A stretch of 64,000 bases of DNA from Thermincola ferriacetica (GTDB taxonomy: Bacteria; Bacillota; Thermincolia; Thermincolales; Thermincolaceae). Position numbers and translations under genes: made by a program. The stretch's first letter is position 1; the number at the start of each line of letters is the position of its first letter. The notes below the pieces were generated by a model, which made no database searches, was not told the origin of the DNA, and saw only the letters and a list, made by a program, of their open reading frames with translations. The stretch is from positions 1 to 64,000 of the forward strand of contig NZ_LGTE01000009.1 in the NCBI RefSeq assembly GCF_001263415.1, in the 5' to 3' direction. Shown in pieces: positions 8,194 to 17,103 of this stretch.

Positions 8194-9005
8194 AGCTTAT
8201 GCTCCTTACTGATAACTTCATTCATACTGCCGCTTCGAAACCCGGCCAGGTCCAAAGTTATGTATATATAACCCAATTCCTTAAGTTTACGGAGGACAAC
8301 ATCTTTTTTAGAAATCATATTGGTAAATTGGTCAGGTAAAATTTCTATCCGCGCAGTAGGCCCATAGTCCCGTACCCGGACAGGCACAAACCCCTGAGAC
8401 AATAAAAATTCTTCGCTTTTACCAACTCTGTCCAGGTTTTCCCTGGTTATTTTTGTGCCGTAAGGTATGCGTGAAGCCAAGCAGGCCAGTGACGGTTTAT
8501 TCCATGTGGGAAGGTTTAATTCCCTGGATAAAGACCGTATTTCTGCTTTAGTTAAACCGACTTCCTGCAGAGGACTACGAACACCTAATTCCTTGGAGGC
8601 TTTTTGCCCCGGGCGGAAATCATGGCGGTCATCGGCGTTAGCGCCGTCCAGGATTATTTCAATGTTTTTGCTGCGGGCCAATTCACGGAGCTGGGACATC
8701 AGTTCTTTTTTGCAATAATAGCATCTTTCCGGCGGGTTGGATACGAAATCAGGGTTTTCCAACTCATTGGTATATATAATCATATGGTTAAGTCCCAAAG
8801 AATCAGCCAGCTTTTTTGCCTCTTCGATTTCAGCCTGCGTATATGTTGGAGATACGGCGGTTACGGCTAATGCCTTAGAACCCAAAACATCATGGGCCAC
8901 TTTGGCTAGCAAGGTACTGTCACATCCTCCTGAGAAAGCGATAACCGCGGAATCAAATGCAGCGACAATATTTTTTAATTCGGAAAGTTTGTTGTTTGTA
9001 GCCAT
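8175..9005 (-). CDS. larE: Pincer cofactor sulfur transferase LarE
   Basis: ATP-dependent enzyme of the PP-loop family that installs sulfur on the pincer precursor. The PP-loop is SGGCDSTLLAKV near residue 25. Cysteines stand in ERCYYCKKEL and in ACLASRIPYG; the latter aligns with the sacrificial sulfur-donor cysteine of the single-use LarE type. Whether this protein instead holds an Fe-S cluster cannot be settled by eye. 276 aa. The ATG is preceded by an AAGGGGGG ribosome site. First gene of the minus-strand lar operon. No larA is present in the window. Confidence 0.92.
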   Translation of the reverse strand: MATNNKLSELKNIVAAFDSAVIAFSGGCDSTLLAKVAHDVLGSKALAVTAVSPTYTQAEIEEAKKLADSLGLNHMIIYTNELENPDFVSNPPERCYYCKKELMSQLRELARSKNIEIILDGANADDRHDFRPGQKASKELGVRSPLQEVGLTKAEIRSLSRELNLPTWNKPSLACLASRIPYGTKITRENLDRVGKSEEFLLSQGFVPVRVRDYGPTARIEILPDQFTNMISKKDVVLRKLKELGYIYITLDLAGFRSGSMNEVISKEHKLWTDNI

Positions 9006-9033
9006 TATTTACCCCCCTTGAGGATTTGATTTC

Positions 9034-9063
9034 ATTGTAATATGGGGACTTTTTCTTTGTCAA
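9034..9063 (-). promoter_or_regulatory. Candidate promoter for larEBC
   Basis: Read on the minus strand: TTGACA (9058-9063), an 18-base spacer, then TACAAT (9034-9039). This lies 29-58 bases upstream of the larE start and is the only good housekeeping-type match in the divergent gap. Confidence 0.5.
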
Positions 9064-9169
9064 CTTAAGGGGGTCAGGCAAAGACACAGAAATTTTCTGT
9101 GCCAAGAGGATTTTATATTGGATTGTTGAATTTATATTTCCTATAACCCATCGCAGTAGAGGTGAAATT

Positions 9170-9670
9170 ATGGAGACTTTGATACAAGTTGTTGAAATGA
9201 ACGGACCTTTTTTGTCAATTTTTAGTATTGTATTAGGGGTGTTAAATTTAGTACTGTTTTTTATCTTATTGGGCCGGTGCATAAATTTAAACAAAAGGTA
9301 TAAAAAGCTTGTCAGGGGCATGGATAATAGGAATCTGGAAGATATTCTCCATGCCCATATGGAACGGGTGGCTGAAGTTGTAAGAGAGATGAACGGAATT
9401 GCTGCTATTTGCAGGGAGCTGAAAAGCATAACTGAGAAGTCCATCCAAAAGGTTGGCGTAGTCCGTTTTAACGCCTTTGCCGATACGGGAAGCGATTTGA
9501 GTTTCGCTGTTGCCCTGCTTGATAAATTTGGAGACGGAGTGGTATTAAGCAGTATTTTTGGCCGGGATGACCAGAGAACTTATGCCAAGCCGGTAAAAAA
9601 CGGCAATTCTACATATCAACTTTCCGACGAAGAGCTGGAAGCTATAAGAATAGCTTTACAGCGAAAATAA
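9170..9670 (+). CDS. DUF4446 membrane-anchored protein
   Basis: Function unknown. 166 aa with one N-terminal membrane segment (about residues 12-36, SIFSIVLGVLNLVLFFILL), then a charged helical stretch and a compact C-terminal domain with the VGVVRFNAFADTGSDLSFAVALLD signature of DUF4446. In many Clostridia this family lies just downstream of soj/spo0J, which fits the parS site and the origin-proximal neighbours. Preceded by AGAGGTG. Confidence 0.85.
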   Translation: METLIQVVEMNGPFLSIFSIVLGVLNLVLFFILLGRCINLNKRYKKLVRGMDNRNLEDILHAHMERVAEVVREMNGIAAICRELKSITEKSIQKVGVVRFNAFADTGSDLSFAVALLDKFGDGVVLSSIFGRDDQRTYAKPVKNGNSTYQLSDEELEAIRIALQRK

Positions 9671-9777
9671 TCAGAGTGGTTTTTTGTTTAAATTTAATTG
9701 TCAAGCGAATTTTGGAATATTCCTCTACCCTCCGTGAACATAATAAAATTGCTGACTAAATAAGGAGGTTGGGGGAT

Positions 9778-10068
9778 ATGTCGCTTAAAGTTGCAGTCCA
9801 GAAAGGCCTTTATGAAACGGAAAGGGTTTTGCAGGATTCCGGTTATGACGTGGTTAGTCTTGAGGAAAATGAAGAGCCCGTAGATGCTATTGTTTACTCC
9901 GGAGTTTCCAATGATTTGACCGGCTTTGACTCCGTAGACTATTTTGGAGACGGGACAACCATGGGGATAAACAGCCCATCAGGAGTATTGCTGATTAATG
10001 CCCAGGGATATTCGCCGCATGAAGTTGCGGGCATATTAAACAGTAAATTCAGCGGGATGGGGGAATAA
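9778..10068 (+). CDS. UPF0180 (YkuS-like) protein
   Basis: Small protein of about 96 aa with the UPF0180 pattern: an N-terminal helix, a GYDVVSLEENEEPVDAIVYSG core and a C-terminal EVAGILNSK helix. The function of the family is not known. I use ATG 9778, 9 bases after a perfect AAGGAGG, rather than the TTG nine bases earlier. The following phosphoribosyltransferase starts four bases after the stop. Confidence 0.8.
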   Translation: MSLKVAVQKGLYETERVLQDSGYDVVSLEENEEPVDAIVYSGVSNDLTGFDSVDYFGDGTTMGINSPSGVLLINAQGYSPHEVAGILNSKFSGMGE

Positions 10069-10072
10069 GTAA

Positions 10073-10717
10073 TTGAGGTACCGGGATCGGCAGGAGGCTG
10101 GCAAACAGTTGGCCGAATTACTGAAAGATTATAAAAACGAGGATTGTATTATACTGGGTATTCCCCGGGGAGGAGTGATTGTAGCTGCGGAAGTGGCTGA
10201 AGCTCTTCATGCCCCCCTGGACATAATCATACCAAGGAAAATTGGCGCTCCTTTTAACCCGGAAGTAGCTATTGGTGCCATTACCCAGGATGGGACTATG
10301 ATCTGCGAAGAACGACTGATTTCCATGCTGGGCATTTCCGAACAGGAATTGGTGGAAGAGGCAGGCCTGGTGCGGGAGGAAATTTCCCGGCGTATGGAGC
10401 GGTATCGGGGCCAGAGGCCCTTCCCTGAATTGTCTAATAAAACTGTTATCTTAGTTGATGATGGCATAGCTACCGGTTATACTGTCCGGGCCGCCATAAA
10501 ATCAATCAATGGCCGGAACCCAGGGAAACTTATTCTTGCTGTTCCTGTAGCTCCTAAAGATACTTTACTCTCTTTGGCCAATGAATTGGATGAAATGGTT
10601 TGTCCTCTTACTCCTGATGATTTTTATGCTGTGGGGCAATATTATATGGTTTTTGACCAGGTCACAGACTATGAAGTTATGCGGGCTTTAAGAGAGGCCG
10701 CTTTAAACAGCAAGTAG
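10073..10717 (+). CDS. Phosphoribosyltransferase-domain protein
   Basis: Type I phosphoribosyltransferase fold: N-terminal GIPRGGVIVAAEVAEAL and a PRPP-binding loop, VILVDDGIATGYTVRAAI, near residues 125-142. IGAPFNPEVAIGAI is typical of the stand-alone group often annotated as putative PRTase, in which the substrate is unknown. 214 aa, TTG start, probably cotranscribed with the UPF0180 gene. I cannot assign a base substrate. Confidence 0.82.
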   Translation: MRYRDRQEAGKQLAELLKDYKNEDCIILGIPRGGVIVAAEVAEALHAPLDIIIPRKIGAPFNPEVAIGAITQDGTMICEERLISMLGISEQELVEEAGLVREEISRRMERYRGQRPFPELSNKTVILVDDGIATGYTVRAAIKSINGRNPGKLILAVPVAPKDTLLSLANELDEMVCPLTPDDFYAVGQYYMVFDQVTDYEVMRALREAALNSK

Positions 10718-10736
10718 TTAATCCACTGTAAACAGC

Positions 10737-10925
10737 TTACTCCATATTTTTCAAGTCCGGAGTAACATTGGTTTCATCTAACACAGCCAGCACTTCATCT
10801 AAACTATCCACGTATTTTGAATTAAACGTATTGATTTGTTGTTGAGAAAAGATCGGGACTTCCTGAGCATTTTTTATTTTGGAAGTCAACCGGTTTTTTG
10901 TTTTATCAATGGTCTTCTTATTCAT
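10737..10925 (-). CDS. Small hypothetical protein, 62 aa
   Basis: I do not recognise the family. It is a charged, lysine-rich N-terminal half (NKKTIDKTKNRLTSKIK) followed by a helical acidic C-terminus. It is supported as a gene by a strong GGAGGG ribosome site before the ATG and by its place in a run of minus-strand genes next to yyaC. It may be sporulation-related by position only. Confidence 0.55.
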   Translation of the reverse strand: MNKKTIDKTKNRLTSKIKNAQEVPIFSQQQINTFNSKYVDSLDEVLAVLDETNVTPDLKNME

Positions 10926-10955
10926 ACAGTTTTCCCTCCGATCAGCCGATACCGG

Positions 10956-11357
10956 TTAAAAATAAGCTCCCATTTCTTTTAAAATGGCCACGGCCTTATC
11001 CAGATTATGTTCGTCTGTAACTACGGTCAGTAAAAAAGCTTTGCCGCCTGCCACCCCATAATCATCGGCGCCAATTCCGCTGACAGAAGGGTCGGTAGCC
11101 ATAAGAACACGGGCATCGTTATTTGTGTACTGGTCTGTGTCGCTGGAATAAAGTGTAAGACCTGTTATAGTATCCGCCTGTCCGGCTATAGGGTTATTAA
11201 ATTCGCGGTCCAGGCTAACTCCAAAGCGGCTGACTCTGTCCAACTGTATTTCACTGATTCCCTCTTTTTTTAAAGCAGCCATAGCTTCTTTCGCTGTGGA
11301 ACTGCTGGGAAAATAAGCCAGTATGGAACGTTCGCCGGAAGACAACTGCATAATCAT
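10956..11357 (-). CDS. Hypothetical protein, 133 aa
   Basis: Unrecognised. The N-terminus (YFPSSSTAKEAMAALKKEGI) and C-terminus (TVVTDEHNLDKAVAILKEMGA) look like the two beta-alpha units of a ferredoxin-like alpha/beta fold, as in small stress-type proteins, joined by a polar linker rich in Asp and Gly. No membrane segment or metal site is visible. Located between yyaC and the 62-aa gene on the minus strand. Confidence 0.6.
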   Translation of the reverse strand: MIMQLSSGERSILAYFPSSSTAKEAMAALKKEGISEIQLDRVSRFGVSLDREFNNPIAGQADTITGLTLYSSDTDQYTNNDARVLMATDPSVSGIGADDYGVAGGKAFLLTVVTDEHNLDKAVAILKEMGAYF

Positions 11358-11403
11358 TCCCCCTTTAAATCGCTGTCTTTAGTTTGTTCCAACAGCAGGG
11401 AAA

Positions 11404-11988
11404 TCATGCAAGCATATTTCTGCAGCTCATCACCAGGCCTTCGCTGATAAGTTCAGCCATTTTCATAACGGTGTTAAGACGGGTATTTTGTAGAACAAAA
11501 TATTCCATGAAGCCGCCAACGTTTACAATACCGGTAATATGTAAATCGCCCACTGCAGGCAGGCATTTATTTACACCGGCGCCGGGTTTTAAAGAGCCTT
11601 GGCCTATATTGATGAACCCGACACTGTCGAGATTACCAAGACAGGCATCAACGGCCATAATAACGGGGTTATTCATTGTTTCCAAAATTTTGAGGTATTC
11701 AGCGAGGTTGCTGGCGTGTACCGGACTTTCCAGGGAACCCATTACCTGGAAAGGGTGGTCTTTTTTTCTTAATAAATTAGTGCCCACCAGAGGTCCCAGG
11801 CTATCGCCTGTGGAGCGGTCAGAGCCTATGCAAACCACTACTTTTGGTCTCTCACTAAAACCAGGGATTTCAGCAAAACAGGAATTTAAATAATCACTGA
11901 TTTTTTTGCTGCCTTCGGGGTCTTCCATATGGATCCGGCAGGATAAAGCCCGGTTGTTACTGTTAAAAAAAGGTTTCAGCAAAGACAT
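11404..11988 (-). CDS. yyaC: Sporulation protein YyaC
   Basis: Member of the YyaC family, related to the GPR spore protease fold; made during sporulation, exact role unknown. The diagnostic stretch is KVVVCIGSDRSTGDSLGPLV, followed by VMAVDACLGNLDSVGFINI. 194 aa. The start is supported by AGGAGG upstream. yyaC lies near spo0J in many spore-formers, in agreement with the parS site in this window. Confidence 0.9.
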   Translation of the reverse strand: MSLLKPFFNSNNRALSCRIHMEDPEGSKKISDYLNSCFAEIPGFSERPKVVVCIGSDRSTGDSLGPLVGTNLLRKKDHPFQVMGSLESPVHASNLAEYLKILETMNNPVIMAVDACLGNLDSVGFINIGQGSLKPGAGVNKCLPAVGDLHITGIVNVGGFMEYFVLQNTRLNTVMKMAELISEGLVMSCRNMLA

Positions 11989-12189
11989 TACAACCTCCTG
12001 AAGTTGTTAATGCTCCAAATATTTATATGTAGGCTAAAGGAGATTTATACACGCTGTGGTGAAATTAATATAAGCATGTAGAAAAGGAATTATGCGAATA
12101 TTGTCGAAAAATTAAACATTATATCACCTGTTTCATATATACGGTTGCAGATTGTTGGCGCCAATATACGCAGGTAGAGGTGAAAAAAT

Positions 12190-14385
12190 ATGTCGGTTAT
12201 TACGACAATAAGTGAGAAGTGTCAAAGGTGTTACGCCTGTGTCCGCAACTGCCCGGTTAAGGCGATCAAAGTTGACAGGGGACAGGCCAAAATTATAGAA
12301 GAAAGGTGCATTGCCTGCGGATCTTGCGTGCGGGTCTGTGCCCAAAAAGCAAAGAAAGTTGCTTCCGATATCAGTAAAGCAGAATACTTTTTGGCTGTTG
12401 AAAAGGAAGTTATTGCTATTGTTGCGCCTTCTTTTCCGGCAGCCTTTCCGGAATTTCCCGCGGATAACGTATTGAGCGGGCTTTATGAATTGGGCTTTCA
12501 CGATGTTGAGGAAGTTTCCCTGGGGGTCCAACTGACCATACCGGAGTATAAAAAGCTGATTGAAAAAGCGGAATTTCCGGTCATAAGTTCTTTCTGCCCG
12601 GCCGTTGTCGGTTTGATAGAAAAACACTATCCTGATTTGATTAAATATTTGGCGCCCATAGATACGGCCATGATTGCCTGCGGCAAATACATTAAAAAGC
12701 ATCGAAAAAAAGCCAGAGTAGTATTTATTGGGCCCTGTGTGGCCAAAAAAGAAGAAGCCCGGTTAAGGGGCCGGGGTGTTATTGATGCGGTTCTGACTTT
12801 TAAAGAACTGAAAAAAATGTTTCACGAAAAAGGCATCGATCTTAAAAAGATTAAATCAAATCCCAACATTCTGCACAACGGCAAGGCCAAGCTTTTCCCC
12901 TTACCTGGGGGGTTGCTTGCCAACCTTGGCTATAAACTCGACCTTTCTAATCAGGAGTTCTTTAATATAGAAGGAAGGGAAAATTGTTTTGAAATAATTA
13001 AAAACTTAAGTACCGGTGCAATTATGCCCCGATTTGTAGATATCCTGTTTTGTAACGGATGTATAGATGGACCGGAAATCGATTCAGATGTTGATCTCAT
13101 TACCAGGCGCAACCTGGTGGGCGCTTATGCGCGAAGGTTTGGTGAACAGGCAAAAATATCCGCCGCCGGGCTGGATTTAAAAACCCGCTTTGTGGACAGG
13201 CATGTTGATTATCCAGTACCAAGTGAGGAAGAAATTAAAGAAATTTTAAAATTAACGTATAAAATAAGGCCTGAAGACGAGTTGAACTGTGGATCCTGCG
13301 GTTATGATACCTGTCGGGAACAGGCTATAGCTGCTTACCAGGGACTGGCGGAGATTGACATGTGCTTCCCCTACCTGTTGCATAAATCGCGCGGAGAGAT
13401 TGAGTATTACCGAAACCGCCTGAATATGCAGCGCCGCGAGGATTTACTTGATGCAATTATCGGTGAGAGCTTAGCCATGAAAAAAGTGAAACAGTTGGTT
13501 GAAAGGGCGGCGTCTACTAACTCTACCGTGTTGGTAATCGGGGAAAGCGGTGTGGGGAAAGAGGTAATTGCACAGGCCATTCATAACTTAAGTTCCCGCC
13601 GGGACAAGCCATTTATCGGAATAAATTGCGCTGCTTTACCGGAACTTTTACTGGAATCAGAATTGTTTGGCTACGAAGAAGGGGCCTTTACCGGGGCCAG
13701 AAAGGGTGGCAAACCGGGTAAATTTGACCTGGCTCATGGGGGAACGATTTTGCTTGATGAAATAGGCGATATGCCCCTTAATATGCAGGCCAAATTGCTG
13801 CGTGTATTGCAAGAGCGCCAGTTCGAGAGAATAGGTGGTACAAATACCATAGAAATGGATGTCAGGATTTTGGCTGCTACCAATAAACCGTTGAAACAGC
13901 TTGTACAAAGAGGTAAGTTTAGAATTGATCTTTATTACCGGCTTAATGTTTTAAACATTTATGTTCCGGCCCTCAGGGAACGCAAAGAGGATATTCCGCT
14001 TTTAATCGGGCATTTTATGGAAAAGATGTCGATAGAAAAACGGGTTTCCCCCAAAATTATTTCCGATGAGGCTATGGAAGCCCTTGTGGCATACGATTGG
14101 CCGGGAAATGTGCGGGAGCTCGAGAATGTATTAGAAAGGGCTATGGTTATTGCAGACGGCAATATTATAAAATTAGAACATTTACCGGCGCAGGTAAGAG
14201 TCAATTCTCGGCCCGGAGAAGAAGTTAAAATTAAACCTCTAAAACAGGCAGTTCAGGAACTTGAAAAAAGTATGATCGAAAATGCACTGAAACTTACCAA
14301 TAACAATAAGGTAAATGCGGCTGAGTTGTTGGGCATACCCAGGGCTACCTTATACCAGAAACTAAAACAGTTTGGCCTGCTTTAA
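12190..14385 (+). CDS. Sigma-54 activator with [FeFe]-hydrogenase-like sensor
   Basis: 731-aa regulator. Residues 1-60: two [4Fe-4S] ferredoxin motifs ([22 protein letters not shown]). About 70-340: a domain homologous to the H-cluster domain of [FeFe] hydrogenase, keeping cysteines at L1 (Cys136, SFCPAVV), L2 (Cys183, [10 protein letters not shown]) and L3 (Cys288/291, FCNGC, one residue shorter than the catalytic CxxxC). About 365-400: a further Fe-S motif (CGSCGYDTC). 430-660: AAA+ sigma-54 domain with [15 protein letters not shown] and DEIGD. 690-731: Fis-type helix-turn-helix. It lies just before a hydrogenase-like gene pair and a sigma-54 promoter (17053-17070), so it probably senses redox or H2 and activates that promoter (inference). 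Confidence 0.9.
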   Translation: MSVITTISEKCQRCYACVRNCPVKAIKVDRGQAKIIEERCIACGSCVRVCAQKAKKVASDISKAEYFLAVEKEVIAIVAPSFPAAFPEFPADNVLSGLYELGFHDVEEVSLGVQLTIPEYKKLIEKAEFPVISSFCPAVVGLIEKHYPDLIKYLAPIDTAMIACGKYIKKHRKKARVVFIGPCVAKKEEARLRGRGVIDAVLTFKELKKMFHEKGIDLKKIKSNPNILHNGKAKLFPLPGGLLANLGYKLDLSNQEFFNIEGRENCFEIIKNLSTGAIMPRFVDILFCNGCIDGPEIDSDVDLITRRNLVGAYARRFGEQAKISAAGLDLKTRFVDRHVDYPVPSEEEIKEILKLTYKIRPEDELNCGSCGYDTCREQAIAAYQGLAEIDMCFPYLLHKSRGEIEYYRNRLNMQRREDLLDAIIGESLAMKKVKQLVERAASTNSTVLVIGESGVGKEVIAQAIHNLSSRRDKPFIGINCAALPELLLESELFGYEEGAFTGARKGGKPGKFDLAHGGTILLDEIGDMPLNMQAKLLRVLQERQFERIGGTNTIEMDVRILAATNKPLKQLVQRGKFRIDLYYRLNVLNIYVPALRERKEDIPLLIGHFMEKMSIEKRVSPKIISDEAMEALVAYDWPGNVRELENVLERAMVIADGNIIKLEHLPAQVRVNSRPGEEVKIKPLKQAVQELEKSMIENALKLTNNNKVNAAELLGIPRATLYQKLKQFGLL

Positions 14386-14413
14386 CCGGATTTCAATATT
14401 TGGAGGGATGGGG

Positions 14414-15472
14414 ATGAAGCGGCTCACCCGGCGGGAATTTTTAAAATTGTGTGCAGCCGGCGCTATAGCTGTAGGTGGCAGTAGCACGCTATTTGCTATC
14501 GCGGCGGAAGCTTTTCAAAAGTCCAGGCAATCGGTAGTATGGGTCCAGGGCGCCGGCTGTGCAGGGTGCAGTTCTTCGATGCTGAATACTGTTGAACCGG
14601 AAGCCCGTGAATTATTGAAAAAACTGATAAATCTGCATTTTCATCCTGTTTTGACAGAACTGCAGGGTTTTAAATCAATTGTTAAACAATATGCCTTTGC
14701 CCGGGAGAATCAGGGTAGGTTTATTCTAGTTGTGGAAGGTGCGATACCGAAAGCAGAAAAGGGGCAATATTTTGTTGTGGGCGATGACGAGAATGGTTCG
14801 CCCGTTGCCCTAACTGAATTTATAAAAAAACTGGGTGATATGGCCCAAAGTGTGGTAGCTTTGGGCTCCTGCGCCTGCTACGGCGGGCTGTTGTCGGTTA
14901 AGCCTAATCCCCTGGATAATACCGGGCTGGATAAAATATTTACCCAAAATAAAGTTATCAATATTCCCGGTTGTCCGCCTCATCCCGACTGGGTGGTCGG
15001 GACACTGGCACACCTGATCCTATATGGCATGCCAGAACTGGACGATTATGGTCGGCCGCAGGTCTTCTACCGAGGTTTAATACATAACAACTGCCCTCGC
15101 CGCCAATATTTTGATAACAGCCTTTTTGCCACGTCTTTCGGTGAGGAGGGTTGCTTGCTCGAGCTGGGGTGCAAAGGTCCTTTGACGCACGGAGACTGTT
15201 CAGTTCGCTTGTGGAATAACGGAAAGAGCTGGTGTGTACAGTCCGGTTCTCCGTGCATTGGGTGCACGGAACCCATCTTTCCCAATCTGACAATGCCTTT
15301 TTATACCAGGATGCCCCGGATTGACCTGCCGGGCATAAACTCAACTGCCGATACAATAGGACTGACATTAGGGATAGCTACCGGGGTCGGGCTTACAGCT
15401 CATTTAGCGGGTAATGCCTTGACAGGACGGTTGGCCGGATGGCGAAAAAAGGGCGGTGAGCCCGATGAATAG
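14414..15472 (+). CDS. [NiFe]-hydrogenase small subunit, Tat-exported
   Basis: Electron-transfer subunit of the membrane-bound uptake type, carrying three Fe-S clusters. The Tat signal is LTRREFLKLC followed by a short hydrophobic segment. Proximal cluster: Cys49/52 (GCAGC), CACYGG and GCPPHP. The distal and medial ligands (HNNCPRR, CLLELGCKGP, CSVR, CIGCTEP) are all present, and the C-terminus has the usual hydrophobic helix. 352 aa. ATG 14414 is spaced well from GGAGGG, unlike the ATG at 14408. It overlaps the next gene, which encodes a large-subunit homologue without Ni ligands. That makes the real partner and activity of this intact subunit uncertain. Confidence 0.88.
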   Translation: MKRLTRREFLKLCAAGAIAVGGSSTLFAIAAEAFQKSRQSVVWVQGAGCAGCSSSMLNTVEPEARELLKKLINLHFHPVLTELQGFKSIVKQYAFARENQGRFILVVEGAIPKAEKGQYFVVGDDENGSPVALTEFIKKLGDMAQSVVALGSCACYGGLLSVKPNPLDNTGLDKIFTQNKVINIPGCPPHPDWVVGTLAHLILYGMPELDDYGRPQVFYRGLIHNNCPRRQYFDNSLFATSFGEEGCLLELGCKGPLTHGDCSVRLWNNGKSWCVQSGSPCIGCTEPIFPNLTMPFYTRMPRIDLPGINSTADTIGLTLGIATGVGLTAHLAGNALTGRLAGWRKKGGEPDE

Positions 15473-16787
15473 GTTTACCGTTAATCCGATAAGTACCGGC
15501 AACCAACCTTTATCCGTGGAACTGGAATATGAGGGCGCTCGTATAAGGTCGGCGAGGGTCGGCATAAGGGGGTACTGGAGTTTTGAAAAAATGCTGATAG
15601 GCAGGCATCCTTTTGATGCTTTGCAGGTGGCTTTAAGAATAAACAGCCACTTATCAGTAGCGCATGGGCTGGCAGCTGCGAAAGCTCTGGAATCAATTAG
15701 TGGCATGGAAAAAACCTTTAATGGCATGCTGGCAAGAAATATTTTGCAAGGGTGCGAATTTATTTACTACCACCTGTATCATTTTTACCAGGGGATTCTT
15801 TTCGCTTATATTCCGGGACCAAAGGATGAAGATATGTTACCCGGTCCAGCCCGTATCCCTGTGCAGCAAAGCAAGGTATTAATTGAACATTACTGGCAGG
15901 CAATGCATTTCCGGACCCGGCTTCAGGAGATGATGGCCCTGCTTGCCGGCAGGGTTCCGCACCAGGTTACTGTTGTACCCGGCGGACTGAGCGAGACCCT
16001 TGATACACGCAAAATATTGAAATTACTCGCTTATTTGGAAGAAATAAAAGGGTTTATCAGTAATACCTACATAAATGACGTTAAGATTCTTATGCAGTAT
16101 TACCCGGAATGGGCTACCACTCCTGTTGGCCAGAACAGGTACCTGGCAGTGCATTCTTTTCCCCAGAAACTTCTCAAGTCTGGCCAAGAGAAAGGGTGGT
16201 ATTGGCGCGGCAGCTCATTGGATGCCGTACAACCGGAGGATATTGAGCTGGACGACACTTTTAGCTGGGATTCGCATGGTGACACAGATAAAAAAGGCGA
16301 TAAAGCTGCTGCTTATTCCTGGCTAAAAGCCGGCAGGTACCGGAGCAATGTGGTGGAAGTTGGTTCCCTGGCCAGGGCGATAGCAAATGGCAGGTCCATT
16401 ATGATGCAACCGAATGAAAGAATGAACAGTGTCTTGGGTAGGGAGCTCATTAAGGCTGGCGAATGCATTGACCTTTTGGATGCAATAAAAAACTGGATAA
16501 ATTACCTTAAACCGGAGAAGGCTTTAGCCGGGTCTCCTTTGATTGTTCCCAAGGAAGGAACAGGGGTTGCCGTGGTCGAATCTCCGGCCGGGCCGGTATT
16601 GCACAAAATCATTTTAGAAAAAGGGCTGATTAAGGAGTACCTGATAATTGATCCGTTCGTTTTCAATTATTCACCCAAAGATAAATTGGGCGCCAATGGT
16701 CCCGTGGAACAGGCGTTGATCGGATTGACGGTGGCGAACCTGGAGTACCCCATAGAAATAGTAAGGGTTTTGCGGGCTTTTGAGTAA
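15465..16787 (+). CDS. [NiFe]-hydrogenase large-subunit homologue lacking Ni ligands
   Basis: Clearly homologous to group 1 large subunits: GRHPFDALQVALRI, AAAKALE, VPGGLSE, YSWLKAGRY then EVGSLAR, NYSPKD and GPVEQALIG. Every recognisable active-site element is gone. The N-terminal RxCGxC is RINSHL (Asn60, Leu63). The RIEGH motif is replaced by TGNQP. The catalytic Arg of EAPRG is Ala (ESPAG, residues 372-376). The chain stops at RAFE, just where SFDPCxxC should follow. Only two cysteines exist, neither in a CxxC. 440 aa against a usual 550 or so. The frame is intact and overlaps the small-subunit gene, so it looks maintained rather than decayed. Start at 15456 (GTG) is possible. Confidence 0.9.
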   Translation: MNRFTVNPISTGNQPLSVELEYEGARIRSARVGIRGYWSFEKMLIGRHPFDALQVALRINSHLSVAHGLAAAKALESISGMEKTFNGMLARNILQGCEFIYYHLYHFYQGILFAYIPGPKDEDMLPGPARIPVQQSKVLIEHYWQAMHFRTRLQEMMALLAGRVPHQVTVVPGGLSETLDTRKILKLLAYLEEIKGFISNTYINDVKILMQYYPEWATTPVGQNRYLAVHSFPQKLLKSGQEKGWYWRGSSLDAVQPEDIELDDTFSWDSHGDTDKKGDKAAAYSWLKAGRYRSNVVEVGSLARAIANGRSIMMQPNERMNSVLGRELIKAGECIDLLDAIKNWINYLKPEKALAGSPLIVPKEGTGVAVVESPAGPVLHKIILEKGLIKEYLIIDPFVFNYSPKDKLGANGPVEQALIGLTVANLEYPIEIVRVLRAFE

Positions 16788-16823
16788 AATCGCGGTAAAA
16801 TTATTAAGAAAATAGAAGGTTAA

Positions 16824-16938
16824 TGTATAAATAATATACATGTATAAAAAATATACAAGCTATTTTAATTGGAATTATTACATGTTAATATAAAGGAAAA
16901 GGATGTTTACAAGGCTATTGCTGTATAAAAAATAAACA
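16824..16938. promoter_or_regulatory. Three 17-bp palindromic activator sites
   Basis: TGTATAAATAATATACA (16824-16840), TGTATAAAAAATATACA (16841-16857) and TGTATAAAAAATAAACA (16922-16938) are three copies of one near-palindrome, the first two directly abutting. They end about 115 bp before the -24 element, the normal distance for sigma-54 enhancer sites. The likely binding protein is the sigma-54 activator encoded at 12190-14385 (inference). Confidence 0.7.
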
Positions 16939-17052
16939 TTATTTATATTTTTGTCGTCCTGGCTCTATTTTGCATATTGCTGGAAAAAGGCTTAACCCTA
17001 GAAACTTTTGAGAGGGGGCTTTTTTTGTTTAATTAAACAGGAAACTGGATAA

Positions 17053-17070
17053 TTGGCACAAATATTGCAT
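17053..17070 (+). promoter_or_regulatory. Sigma-54 (-24/-12) promoter
   Basis: TTGGCACAAATATTGCAT contains GG (17055-17056) and GC (17067-17068) separated by exactly 10 bases, matching TGGCAC-N5-TTGCA. It lies 34 bases before the start of the second hydrogenase small subunit, which has a good AAGGAGG. Confidence 0.85.
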
Positions 17071-17103
17071 TTTACTGATGGTGCGGTTTAAAGGAGGGCT
17101 AAA

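Larger units (their letters stand above)
16788..17103. other. Regulatory intergenic region
   Basis: AT-rich gap between the large-subunit homologue and the second small subunit. It contains three copies of a 17-bp near-palindrome (16824-16938) and a sigma-54 promoter (17053-17070), listed separately. No coding frame is visible. Confidence 0.7.

Noticed and set aside
12153..12172. TTGGCGCCAATATACGC as a sigma-54 promoter for the regulator gene
   Set aside because: The GG to GC distance is 11 bases instead of 10 and the -12 element reads ACGC rather than TTGC.
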